Shown here piece after piece: positions 9,429 to 18,738 of a stretch of 64,000 bases of DNA. A model generated the notes under the pieces. That model saw only the letters and a program-made list of their open reading frames with translations. It had not been told where the DNA came from and searched no databases. Source of the DNA: Saccharomyces paradoxus (taxonomy: Eukaryota > Ascomycota > Saccharomycetes > Saccharomycetales > Saccharomycetaceae); contig NC_047502.1 in assembly GCF_002079055.1 (NCBI RefSeq), positions 839,029 through 903,028 of the forward strand, in the 5' to 3' direction. Made by a program: the position numbers and the translations under genes. Position 1 is the first letter of the stretch. Each line of letters begins with the position of its first letter.

Positions 9429-10094
9429 CTATTCAGCGTGAGAGAGTGAATCCTCAGTTGGAGATTCTCTGAGAATGTTCGTCTGAGGAAGCTTCGGATA
9501 CTTGGCGTAGAAGTTGGGGCCCTTGGGGGGCTGTAGGGAAGAGAGTGGTCGTTGGCGCGACTGGAGTGGCGACATATGGATTGGACTTGAAGTGACTAAT
9601 GGGTTTACTGCTCTTACTGGTGAAGGCGGTAAATTTTCTGTGGGTTTGAGATTGTCTCGTTCAATATTTTTCATGTCCCGACGAGATTCCAGGTATCTTT
9701 GATCGATGTTTGCGTCGTCCAGCACTGACTGCAATAGGTGACACTTCTCCTTAACAAATTGTAGTTCCTTTTGTGTAGAGTGCAGTTGCTGCTGTAACTG
9801 CGCAAATTTTGCTTGCCATTGCAAAGGCACACAATCCTGAGAAGCTTTAGACAATGGGATATTACTTTCTTCTTTCTCCTCGGCGGGAGATCTCCATACA
9901 AATGCTTGGATCTTTGCAATAATCTTAGCAATATTGAATCCAAACGCGTGTTGTTGAGCCCTTTCTTTGGAGATATTCTTGTAGTTTTTAGAACGTGTCC
10001 TCTGCGAAGCATACCTAACATGGCTTCTTTCACGGGGCACAACCGCCAATTTACGCTCTTTTCGTGTTCCCAGTCCCTTTTCTTGAATTCCCAT
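9429..10094 (-). CDS. CSA1: CSA1 (YPR174C), Nbp1-related spindle-pole protein
   Basis: From ATG at 10092-10094 the product has 221 residues. The N-terminus is basic (GTRKERKLAVVPRERS). A coiled coil covers about residues 95-140 (WQAKFAQLQQQLHSTQKELQ), followed by a Ser/Pro-rich tail with several SP and TP sites such as PPSPVRA and MSPLQSR. It is the paralog of NBP1 and is reported to help localise polo kinase Cdc5 to the spindle pole body. The SP sites suggest Cdk phosphorylation. It shares a 271-bp divergent promoter with DPB2 that contains G1/S-type motifs. Confidence 0.85.
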   Translation of the reverse strand: MGIQEKGLGTRKERKLAVVPRERSHVRYASQRTRSKNYKNISKERAQQHAFGFNIAKIIAKIQAFVWRSPAEEKEESNIPLSKASQDCVPLQWQAKFAQLQQQLHSTQKELQFVKEKCHLLQSVLDDANIDQRYLESRRDMKNIERDNLKPTENLPPSPVRAVNPLVTSSPIHMSPLQSRQRPLSSLQPPKGPNFYAKYPKLPQTNILRESPTEDSLSHAE

Positions 10095-10227
10095 TGTAAT
10101 CTTCAATGCCAGCCCAACTTTCTTTTACCTTGTTCGATCTAAATTATGTTGTTTTTGTCCCATCCATCTCTTTTCAACATGGAATCTAAAACGAAGAAAA
10201 AAACGACAAAAGGAATAAAAGTGATCG

Positions 10228-10244
10228 ACGCGTTATTTTTCGCG
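10228..10244. promoter_or_regulatory. MCB and SCB-like sites in the CSA1-DPB2 divergent promoter
   Basis: ACGCGT at 10228-10233 is a perfect MCB (MBF site). TTTCGCG at 10238-10244 matches the SCB core CRCGAAA on the minus strand. They lie about 130 bp upstream of DPB2 and about 140 bp upstream of CSA1. This agrees with G1/S-periodic expression of DNA polymerase epsilon genes. Confidence 0.7.
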
Positions 10245-10365
10245 TGAAATAATAGCAGTGAAAGATTTCAGCTGCGCATGTTTAACTCATCTCCAAATAG
10301 AGTTGAGATGACTTTGTTTATGCCTTTAAAGTCTGTTAGTCGAACAGCAAGCGTCGGAGTGTGCA

Positions 10366-12438
10366 ATGTATGGTTCTGGGAATGTTCTGCCTGTTAAGAT
10401 TCAGCCTCCGCTACTCAGGCCATTGGCATATAGAGTTTTATCAAGAAAATATGGTTTATCGATTAAATCTGATGGGTTGTCTGCTCTGGCGGAATTCGTT
10501 GGCACTAATATAGGTGCCAACTGGAGACAAGGGTCTGCTACAGTGAAATTTCTCGAGCAATTTGCTGTCGTATGGAAACAACAAGAAAGAGGACTTTTCA
10601 TCGACCAGAACGGGGTTAAAGAAGTGATTCAGGAAATGAAAGAACGTGAAAAAGTTGAATGGAGTCATGAACACTCTACCCAACATGAGGAAAATATACT
10701 GAGACGGACAGATGATGATGGCAACAACAGCGACGATGAAATGCCCATGGCAGCTGATTCATCCTTACAAAATGTTTCGTTATCTTCACCAATTCCGCAG
10801 CCTACTAATAAAAACGAATATGAACAGCCTTTTAAGCCAGAAAGTTCTAAAATATTGGACTGGAGGGACTATTTCAAAGTTATTAATGCTTCTCAGCAAC
10901 AAAGGTTCTCATACAATCCACACAAAATGCAATTCATCTTCGTCCCCAATAAAAAGCAGAATGAACTGGGAAGCGTTGCAGGATTTCTACCTGATATGGA
11001 AGACAAAGTTCAAATGTTCTTGACAAGATATTACCTTACCAACGACAGAGTCATGAGAAATGAGAACTTCCAAAACAGTGACATGTTTAATCCATTATCC
11101 TCCATGGTGTCTTTACAAAATGAACTATCCAATACTAACCAGCACCAGCAGCAATCCAACAGCATGAGTATCACCCCAATAAAAAATTTACTAGGTAGGG
11201 ATGCTCAAAATTTTTTACTATTGGGGCTCTTAAATAAGAACTTTAAGGGTAATTGGTCACTAGAAGATCCGTCTGGATCCGTCGAAATCGATATTTCCCA
11301 AACTATCCCCACACAAGGTCATTATTACGCGCCAGGTTTTATGGTTCTTGTAGAAGGAATATATTATTCGGTAGGGAATAAATTCCACGTTACTTCCATG
11401 ACTTTGCCCCCTGGCGAGAGGAGAGAAGTTACATTAGAGACGATAGGTAATCTAGACCTCTTGGGAATACATGGAATTTCTAACAATAACTTCATTGCTC
11501 GTTTAGATAAAGATTTGAAGATTAGATTACACCTTTTGGAGAAAGAATTAATTGATCATAAATTTGTAATTCTTGGCGCAAATTTATTCCTAGATGATTT
11601 GAAAATTATGACTGCACTCAGCAAAATTTTGCAAAAACTAAACGATGACCCACCGACCCTATTAATTTGGCAGGGTTCTTTCACTTCAGTTCCCGTTTTC
11701 GCATCAATGAGTAGTCGGAACATAAGCAGTTCAACCCAATATAAGAATAATTTCGACGCCCTAGCGACACTTCTGTCAAGATTTGATAATTTGACCGAAA
11801 ATACTACAATGATATTTATTCCAGGCCCTAACGATTTGTGGGGGTCGATGGTGTCACTGGGGGCAAGTGGGACATTACCACAAGAACCAATTCCTAGTGC
11901 GTTTACCAAAAAAATCAACAGGGTTTGTAAAAATATTGTATGGAGTTCAAATCCAACAAGAATAGCGTACTTATCTCAAGAAATAGTCATTTTCAGAGAT
12001 GATTTATCCGGAAGATTCAAAAGACACCGGTTAGAATTCCCATTCAACGAAAGTGAAGATGTCAATACCGATAACGATGAAATGGTAACCAAAGACACTG
12101 ATATCGTGCCAATTGATGAATTAGTTAAAGAACCAGACCAGTTACCGCAAAAGGTTCAAGAAACAAGAAAACTCGTTAAAACAATACTAGACCAGGGCCA
12201 TTTATCACCATTTCTTGATTCTTTGCGCCCAATTTCATGGGATTTAGACCATACTTTGACGCTCTGCCCAATACCATCAACAATGATTCTTTGCGACACT
12301 ACTTCTGCACAATTTGATTTGACATACAACGGTTGTAAAGTCATCAACCCTGGATCATTCATTCATAACAGACGTGCTAGGTATATGGAGTACGTTCCAT
12401 CCTCAAAGAGAACTATACAGGAAGAGATATATATCTAA
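10366..12438 (+). CDS. DPB2: DPB2, DNA polymerase epsilon subunit B
   Basis: The 690-residue protein is one longer than I recall for S. cerevisiae. The N-terminal domain (about residues 1-95) is the helical region that contacts GINS Psf1. A disordered acidic linker follows (about 100-165). An OB-fold and an inactive calcineurin-like phosphodiesterase domain fill residues about 270-690 (VILGANLFLDDLK, FIPGPNDLWG, CKVINPGSFIHNRR). As in all eukaryotic B subunits, metal ligands of the phosphatase fold are not conserved. It is essential for leading-strand synthesis and for CMG helicase assembly. It is convergent with BET2 (65 bp between stops). Confidence 0.97.
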   Translation: MYGSGNVLPVKIQPPLLRPLAYRVLSRKYGLSIKSDGLSALAEFVGTNIGANWRQGSATVKFLEQFAVVWKQQERGLFIDQNGVKEVIQEMKEREKVEWSHEHSTQHEENILRRTDDDGNNSDDEMPMAADSSLQNVSLSSPIPQPTNKNEYEQPFKPESSKILDWRDYFKVINASQQQRFSYNPHKMQFIFVPNKKQNELGSVAGFLPDMEDKVQMFLTRYYLTNDRVMRNENFQNSDMFNPLSSMVSLQNELSNTNQHQQQSNSMSITPIKNLLGRDAQNFLLLGLLNKNFKGNWSLEDPSGSVEIDISQTIPTQGHYYAPGFMVLVEGIYYSVGNKFHVTSMTLPPGERREVTLETIGNLDLLGIHGISNNNFIARLDKDLKIRLHLLEKELIDHKFVILGANLFLDDLKIMTALSKILQKLNDDPPTLLIWQGSFTSVPVFASMSSRNISSSTQYKNNFDALATLLSRFDNLTENTTMIFIPGPNDLWGSMVSLGASGTLPQEPIPSAFTKKINRVCKNIVWSSNPTRIAYLSQEIVIFRDDLSGRFKRHRLEFPFNESEDVNTDNDEMVTKDTDIVPIDELVKEPDQLPQKVQETRKLVKTILDQGHLSPFLDSLRPISWDLDHTLTLCPIPSTMILCDTTSAQFDLTYNGCKVINPGSFIHNRRARYMEYVPSSKRTIQEEIYI

Positions 12439-12503
12439 ATAATGCATCCAAATAAGAACATCTAATAGTTTTAATGAAGCGGGCAGTGTTAGTAAACTGC
12501 CAT

Positions 12504-13481
12504 CTATTTGTATGGATACTTTTTGAATTTGGCTGTAACGGATTTCGGCATACAATATATAGGATCTATTGGGACTAGATTGTCGTACCCCATTAAACTT
12601 AAACCAGCAACACCGAAAACAGTATGGAAGACATCTACTTCATTCTCAGGCCTATCGCTTATTCCACCCTTTTTCTCATCTTGGCATTCGAGTATAAACT
12701 CAGTCAACTTCTCATAATTTATCCAATCCAATCTACCAATAATAGCTAATGAAGATAAAACCCACCAACTATAGCAAACATCAGGCAGTTTACTTGGCCT
12801 ACCGTTCAACCCACCCTCTGGTAATTGCCGTTCGCAAAGCCACCACCCAATTTCTTCTAATTGGTCATTACTAAGCACATCCAATTTGTTAGCAATTGCC
12901 AAAGCGCCAAGACACGTGAAAGCTTGGGCTGCATGTGATTCTGCATTAGGACATAACCCAAACCCACCATCAAAATTATAACACTTGAGCACAAACTCTA
13001 CAGCAGGGTCAACGACTTCAGGTGTTAATTCACCCAATATTGATAGCGCACTCAACGCCGTATAAACAAACCTTGTATCTACCTCCCCAAACCTGTCACC
13101 CTGAAACGATCCATCTTCCAATTGATTCCCACGAATAAAGGAAATCAAGCGAATTTTACGGTCTTCGCCAAGGATATCCAAGGCATCATAAGTGGCCAAG
13201 ATCTGCACGGCGGACAATGTGGTCAATAAATGTGCATCATGTCTTGGAAATGGTGCAAACGCACCACATTTGGTGTCCCAACAACTCAGCACAAATTCTA
13301 TAACCTCTTCTTTCGCAAAAGTCTCTGGCGAATCAAGCACACACAAGGCAGTGAGTCCCCAGTATATCCCATTCAGACGAAGATGCTCCGTAAGCCAATA
13401 TTCGAAATTATGCTTCCTAGTATCTAATGATTGAATATAACGGATATGTTTTTCCTTAAACAGTGTAAGTGGTCCAGACAT
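12504..13481 (-). CDS. BET2: BET2, beta subunit of Rab geranylgeranyltransferase (type II)
   Basis: From ATG at 13479-13481 the protein has 325 residues, the family length. It is built of prenyltransferase alpha-alpha barrel repeats with Gly-Phe/Gly-rich turns (GAFAPFP, GSFQGDRFGEVDTRF, GGFGLCPNAESHAAQAF, GGLNGRPSKLPDVCYSWW, GGISDRPENEVDVFHTVFG). The Zn ligands are visible as Asp and Cys in PDVCYSW and His in VFHTVFG. With Bet4 it attaches geranylgeranyl to the C-terminal cysteines of Rab GTPases such as Ypt1 and Sec4, acting with escort protein Mrs6. It is divergent from PRP4 across 245 bp. Confidence 0.97.
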   Translation of the reverse strand: MSGPLTLFKEKHIRYIQSLDTRKHNFEYWLTEHLRLNGIYWGLTALCVLDSPETFAKEEVIEFVLSCWDTKCGAFAPFPRHDAHLLTTLSAVQILATYDALDILGEDRKIRLISFIRGNQLEDGSFQGDRFGEVDTRFVYTALSALSILGELTPEVVDPAVEFVLKCYNFDGGFGLCPNAESHAAQAFTCLGALAIANKLDVLSNDQLEEIGWWLCERQLPEGGLNGRPSKLPDVCYSWWVLSSLAIIGRLDWINYEKLTEFILECQDEKKGGISDRPENEVDVFHTVFGVAGLSLMGYDNLVPIDPIYCMPKSVTAKFKKYPYK

Positions 13482-13726
13482 CTTCATGATTCCTTATTTG
13501 AGGGAACAAAAATCATTAGCAGTAGTGGTATTTGGAATATATACACAATTTCTTATTATTGTCTTTACTACTAGTATTACTATCGCTATTATAAGCGAAG
13601 TCATTCAACACGGGAATGTTTAAACATAAAGAACAAGTAAAGGAAAGGCTGTTACATGATCATTAATCGCGATTTCACAGCAAGCCTGAAGCACATAATT
13701 AGCGATAGTATTTAGTTGTAAGGAAT

Positions 13727-15124
13727 ATGAGTAAAGGTATTGCACTTGAAAACCTTCCAGTTGATTTACAACATAGAGGAGTCACACAAAACGAAAGCAC
13801 TGCTGATATACTGAGCCAGCTGCCACATGAACGATTACAAGCCGTCCTAGAAAAGATACCAGAAGATGATCTTGAGGTGAGAAACTTGCTTTTAATTCTG
13901 AAAAAACCGGAAGTAGTGGAGAATGAAGATGTACAACAGCGAAGAATGCGGTTGGCTGAAATGCTAATGGCTGACGAAATTGATCCTGGTAGTATTAATA
14001 ACACGGAAGGGATAAACGGTGAAGAAGAAGATGAGGAAGACGATGAAGAGTTCTTTACTCCAGCAACATCTGAACTCATCCAGGCGAGAAAGTTTTTGAT
14101 AAAATATTCACTTGATAGATCTCGAAAGAGGTTACAGAAAGAGATGGAAAGACATCAAAAGTTCAATACAAGACAAGAATTACTTAGTCGGCGTACGGAA
14201 CTACGACGTATGGCTAATTTAGAGCTCGCTGGTTCTCAATTGTTATCTACAAAGCCTATTTCAGCAGTTTCTTTATCTCCCGATGACATGGTTGTCGCAA
14301 CTGGAAGCTGGGCAGGTGATCTTCGGGTATTAAATTCTCAAACACTGCAGCCGTTGACGCAAAAACTCGATTCTCACGTAGGAAAAATTGGGGCTATAGA
14401 TTGGCATCCTGATTCAAACAACCAAATGGTTTCATGCGGGGAAGACGGGCTCATCAAAAACTTTCAATATTTATACGAAGAGGGCGAACTTAGATTATTG
14501 GGAGATCTCGTGGGACATGAAAGACGCGTTTCTGATGTGAAATACCACCCTAGTGGCAAATTTATAGGCAGCGCCTCTCACGATATGACTTGGAGACTTT
14601 GGGATGCATCAACACATCAGGAACTATTACTACAAGAAGGCCATGCTAAGGGCGTATTTAGTCTGTCTTTTCAATGCGATGGGTCTCTTGTTTGTAGCGG
14701 TGGCATGGACTCCCTTTCAATGCTATGGGACATACGATCTGGAAGTAAAGTGATGACCCTAGCAGGACACTCCAAGCCTGTTTACTCCGTAGCTTGGTCA
14801 ACAAACGGGTACCAAGTAGCCACTGGTGGTGGTGATGGATTAATTAATGTTTGGGACATCAGAAAACGTGATGAAGGTCAATTAAATCAAATATTGGCGC
14901 ATCGTAACATCGTTACGCAAGTGCAGTTTTCAAAAGACGACGGCGGCAAGAAATTTGTCTCTTGTGGTTATGATAATTTGATCAATGTGTATAGTAGTGA
15001 TACATGGTTAAAAATGGGAAGTCTAGAAGGTCACACTGATAAAATTATAAGTTTGGATATTTCAAGCGATTCTCATTTTTTAGTGACCGGTGGTTGGGAT
15101 AGGTCTATTAAGCTCTGGAATTGA
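13727..15124 (+). CDS. PRP4: PRP4, U4/U6 snRNP WD40 splicing factor
   Basis: The 465-residue protein equals S. cerevisiae in length. The N-terminal 170 residues are helical and charged, with an acidic run EEEDEEDDEEFF near residue 100. Seven WD40 repeats follow from about residue 178 (SAVSLSPDDMVVATGSWAGD) to the end (HFLVTGGWDRSIKLWN). Prp4 binds Prp3 and the U4/U6 duplex and is required for tri-snRNP assembly. It is convergent with HDA3; 59 bp separate the stops. Confidence 0.97.
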   Translation: MSKGIALENLPVDLQHRGVTQNESTADILSQLPHERLQAVLEKIPEDDLEVRNLLLILKKPEVVENEDVQQRRMRLAEMLMADEIDPGSINNTEGINGEEEDEEDDEEFFTPATSELIQARKFLIKYSLDRSRKRLQKEMERHQKFNTRQELLSRRTELRRMANLELAGSQLLSTKPISAVSLSPDDMVVATGSWAGDLRVLNSQTLQPLTQKLDSHVGKIGAIDWHPDSNNQMVSCGEDGLIKNFQYLYEEGELRLLGDLVGHERRVSDVKYHPSGKFIGSASHDMTWRLWDASTHQELLLQEGHAKGVFSLSFQCDGSLVCSGGMDSLSMLWDIRSGSKVMTLAGHSKPVYSVAWSTNGYQVATGGGDGLINVWDIRKRDEGQLNQILAHRNIVTQVQFSKDDGGKKFVSCGYDNLINVYSSDTWLKMGSLEGHTDKIISLDISSDSHFLVTGGWDRSIKLWN

Positions 15125-15183
15125 TTGTGTAAAGAAATGTTTTCCGTATTTCAAAATTAATCTTTTTATTAACACTGTATTAT

Positions 15184-17154
15184 TTATTTATATATTGCCT
15201 GGTTTTTTGTCTTGGATTTTTTTTTGGTGTTGCCATTTTGAGTACGAACTCGTGGAATAGTTAAATTTTCCAAGTTGTCCATCGTCTTCGATAATTGGCC
15301 CAGTAATTCTTTATTGAGATCATTCTCAAAATTTATTTCCTTCCTCAAAACGTCAATTTTCTCATTCAGTTCTTTTTTAGAGATTTCTGAATTTTTGAAT
15401 TTCAGTTTCAACTCATTCTCTAATTCTCTCTTTTTGTCACCGAGTTTACGTACCTCCTCCTCATTTTCGCTTAGAGCATCGACAGCTCTTTTGATTTCTT
15501 GTTCCATGTATTTCTTCTCGGTATCCCTTGATTTGCTTATTCTTTCTTCTTTCTCGATCTCATCTTGTATATTCTCAGTCTTGACAAATGCGTCCTTTAG
15601 ATTTGAAAATGTTTCACCCTGGGCTATTAAATTTCCCTTCAAGACTCCAATGTCCTTTTCCAACGTTTCGATTTGAGAAAATTTCGAATTGTTTTCAACT
15701 TCTAGTTCATGAGACCTATTTAAGTTATCATTATTTGTTCGTAATATACTTTCGTATTCTTTGATAATTTTCCCATCTTCGTTTGAGAAGAACTCTAAAT
15801 GATCATTTTGCAAATTATCTAGGCAGGAGTAATCATTCAGCTCCTGTTTTTGCACGCAAATATCCATATACACTTCCCCCATTGATTGAATCAGTTTGTG
15901 CGTTATGATTCCACTTGATAAATGGTAATTTACGTTCGAGGAATTGTCAGCTGTAGTAATACCTGTTAGTTGCGTCATGTCTTGTTTTAAAGGGTTCGTG
16001 TAATAGTCATTTTTTAACCTTTTGGTAGAGTAAAAACTTGGAATGTCATTATCCTCAATTCCGACAGCAGTTGAAGATGTTGTTTTATTAGCACCATGGC
16101 GTCCCCTCTTCTTGGAACAGTTGGCAAAAGCATCTTCTAATTGGTCATCTGATTTTTTGAAATGTACCTCCGTTAACAAAGACCTTTCTACATCCATGGA
16201 AGTATATTGTTTTAAAGGGTAGATATCTGGCAGAGGCCACGGTACTGTTGGGTTTTCTAGCCATTCTACTAAGTAGTGTAGCTTTTGTGAATAAATGGGC
16301 CTCAAATCAGGTGGAAGTGTGCCCAATCGATCCCTCAAAATTACCATAGCTGCAGTGACGTTCTCCAAATATTGTCTACTGTTCTTGTCAAATTTCTTAC
16401 CAAAAAATAAAGTACAATGATCAATCGAATTGATGGCCACTAGCCTAACGATTGGAGCATATCTCTCTAAACCTTTCCTCTCTCTCTTATATTGCAACAG
16501 ATACTGAATATCCTTTTGACTCGTATCCACTGTAGTATCTAAGCAGATCAGCATGTCGAATCGAGCCTTGGATTTTATCGGGTATTTTGAGAAACTTACT
16601 CCTTCAGAAGAAAATAAATGAACTGTACACGAGAAGTCATTTGGCTTTTGCTTTGACTTAATAGAATGACCGTCGTATCTTTTGATATGTACCTTGTTTC
16701 CCAATAGTAGGGCTTCCAGTAAATCCATTGTTCTCCCAGGCCTACAAACAATGGCCGTTTCAGTTTCATATTCTTGAACAAGATTTATAAGATCTCTCAA
16801 AACGCTAAACTTACCACTATTTTCTGCCAAGTGTGCAGGAACGTCACGGGTTATTAACGATTTAGGCATATAATGGTCTATTAGCAGGTATGGATGGGTT
16901 GCTACTAGTGAACCGTTTAAACACATGGTTCTCATAGATTCGAGGATGACATCCTCTTTATAATGTGAAGTTTCGAAATATCTCAAAATATCAGAGTAGT
17001 GCAATGAAACTATCTGATCTGTGAGTTCTTTTTGATAAAGTGACATTGTAGTTGGTAGCCAATAATCACCGGAAATATTTCCTGAGATTCCCAGAGTAGT
17101 AGCATCAACAATTGTGGGTATCGGTTTTGTGTCTAAAATACGTAGTAAATCCAT
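15184..17154 (-). CDS. HDA3: HDA3, HDA1 histone deacetylase complex subunit
   Basis: From ATG at 17152-17154 the protein has 656 residues. The four codons before it open from TTG, so they are excluded. The N-terminal half (about 1-340) is the helicase-like DNA-binding domain shared with Hda2, with LVATHPYLLIDHYMP and TAIVCRPGRTMDLLEALLLG. The C-terminal about 200 residues are a long coiled coil (ENEEEVRKLGDKKRELENEL) used for assembly with Hda1 and Hda2. The complex deacetylates H3 and H2B and represses subtelomeric and TUP1-regulated genes. It is divergent from AOS1 across 196 bp. Confidence 0.95.
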   Translation of the reverse strand: MDLLRILDTKPIPTIVDATTLGISGNISGDYWLPTTMSLYQKELTDQIVSLHYSDILRYFETSHYKEDVILESMRTMCLNGSLVATHPYLLIDHYMPKSLITRDVPAHLAENSGKFSVLRDLINLVQEYETETAIVCRPGRTMDLLEALLLGNKVHIKRYDGHSIKSKQKPNDFSCTVHLFSSEGVSFSKYPIKSKARFDMLICLDTTVDTSQKDIQYLLQYKRERKGLERYAPIVRLVAINSIDHCTLFFGKKFDKNSRQYLENVTAAMVILRDRLGTLPPDLRPIYSQKLHYLVEWLENPTVPWPLPDIYPLKQYTSMDVERSLLTEVHFKKSDDQLEDAFANCSKKRGRHGANKTTSSTAVGIEDNDIPSFYSTKRLKNDYYTNPLKQDMTQLTGITTADNSSNVNYHLSSGIITHKLIQSMGEVYMDICVQKQELNDYSCLDNLQNDHLEFFSNEDGKIIKEYESILRTNNDNLNRSHELEVENNSKFSQIETLEKDIGVLKGNLIAQGETFSNLKDAFVKTENIQDEIEKEERISKSRDTEKKYMEQEIKRAVDALSENEEEVRKLGDKKRELENELKLKFKNSEISKKELNEKIDVLRKEINFENDLNKELLGQLSKTMDNLENLTIPRVRTQNGNTKKKSKTKNQAIYK

Positions 17155-17350
17155 GCTAAGGGGCAATTATTTGGTGTTTCTAACTTCCGTTTTTGTCATT
17201 TTTATTGTTCAAATATGTCTTTTCTCTATTATCCTCTAATTGGAAGGTATGAAAAATCGCGGTGTTATGGATACTAGAACACTAGTGTTATTTTTTAGAG
17301 TATCAATTAAAGCAGAAGAAGAACGAACTGAGTAGACTACATCAATAAGT

Positions 17351-18394
17351 ATGGCTATGAAAGGAGAAAAATTAAGTGAAGATGAAATTGCTCTATACGA
17401 TAGACAAATTCGTCTATGGGGAATGGCAGCACAAGCCAATATGAGATCAGCGAAAGTGCTGCTAATCAATCTTGGAGCAATTGGCTCTGAAATCACTAAG
17501 AGTATCGTTCTTAGTGGTATAGGGCATTTAACAATATTGGATGGACACAAGGTGACCGAAGAAGATTTGGGTTCTCAATTCTTCATTGGCTCCGAAGATG
17601 TCGGCCAATGGAAGATTGATGTCACAAAAGAAAGAATTCAAGACTTGAACCCCCGTGTGGAGTTAAACTTTGATAAGCAGGCCTTGCAAGAAAAAGATAA
17701 AGGATTCTTTCAGCAGTTTGATTTAGTCGTTGCTACAGAAATGAAGGCTGATGAAGCAATTAAAATTAACAAATTAACTCGAAAATTAAACATTCCATTA
17801 TATGTTGCTGGTTCTAATGGATTATTTGCGTATATTTTTGTCGATTTGATTGAATTTATTTCAGAGGACGAAAAATTGCAAAGTGTGAGACCTACTATTG
17901 CCGGTCCCATTTCAAACAATAGAAGTATCATAGAAGTTACCACTAGAAAAGATGAAGAAGATGAAAAAAAAACGTATGAACGGATCAAGACCAAGAACAG
18001 CTATAGGCCATTGGACGAGGTCTTAAGCACAGCAACATTAAAGGAAAAAATGACGCAAAGACAATTAAAACGAGTCACCAGTATCTTGCCGTTAACCCTG
18101 TCATTATTACAGCATGAGCTCAATCAAAAGAGCAAGACTATAAGCTTTGAACAAATGAAAACAGATGCAGCTGTATGGTGCGAACATCTGGGTGTTCCAG
18201 CGACAGTGATAAACGACGAATACACTCAACAGTTTATCAAACAAAAAGGAATTGAATTTGCTCCTGTTGCGGCTATTATAGGGGGCGCTGTTGCGCAGGA
18301 TGTCATTAACATCCTGGGTAAAAGGCTATCTCCATTGAATAATTTCATTGTTTTTGATGGTATTACTTTAGACATGCCACTTTTTGAATTCTAA
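17351..18394 (+). CDS. AOS1: AOS1, SUMO-activating E1 subunit
   Basis: The 347-residue protein matches S. cerevisiae. It carries the E1-like ThiF fold: YDRQIRLWGMAAQANMRSAK, then the nucleotide-binding segment VLLINLGAIGSEITKSIVLS and ILDGHKVTEEDLGSQFF. The C-terminal part has FAPVAAIIGGAVAQDVINIL. As expected for the Aos1 half, it lacks a catalytic-Cys domain; that resides in Uba2. The heterodimer adenylates Smt3 (SUMO) and passes it to Ubc9 in the nucleus. A trinucleotide repeat tract follows the gene. Confidence 0.97.
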   Translation: MAMKGEKLSEDEIALYDRQIRLWGMAAQANMRSAKVLLINLGAIGSEITKSIVLSGIGHLTILDGHKVTEEDLGSQFFIGSEDVGQWKIDVTKERIQDLNPRVELNFDKQALQEKDKGFFQQFDLVVATEMKADEAIKINKLTRKLNIPLYVAGSNGLFAYIFVDLIEFISEDEKLQSVRPTIAGPISNNRSIIEVTTRKDEEDEKKTYERIKTKNSYRPLDEVLSTATLKEKMTQRQLKRVTSILPLTLSLLQHELNQKSKTISFEQMKTDAAVWCEHLGVPATVINDEYTQQFIKQKGIEFAPVAAIIGGAVAQDVINILGKRLSPLNNFIVFDGITLDMPLFEF

Positions 18395-18493
18395 ATATAT
18401 ATATAACTACTATACAGCAGTGTCAGCCAAAAAAAAAAAGGCATAATTGAAGGCACTAAAGCATTATAGTCATATATAGTAATAATAATAATC

Positions 18494-18525
<32 letters not shown>

Positions 18526-18738
18526 GATGGTAATAAAAAATAGAAAAGAAATTAGATACAGATATTCGTAGTAAAGGTCACCACACAGTACAAAAAAGAA
18601 GATAATATATTACTTAAAACCTCTATTGTTTCTGTTCAGGCCCAAAGGAAAATTCTTGCGCGCGCAGTGGACTGGGCAGGCCTTATATTATACAAAAAGC
18701 CTAATATGATCAAATAAAACAAAAGAAAGCCGTCACTT
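18395..18738. other. AOS1-SEC23 convergent intergenic with ATA microsatellite
   Basis: 344 bp between the two stops. It contains an AAT/ATA trinucleotide repeat of about 44 bp (18480-18523, one interruption by C) and several poly(A/T) runs. No gene is seen. It serves as the shared 3' region. Confidence 0.7.
18480..18523. repeat. (AAT)n microsatellite
   Basis: Perfect AAT repeats with one interruption (AATC) run through these positions. Such tracts vary in length between strains. Confidence 0.85.
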
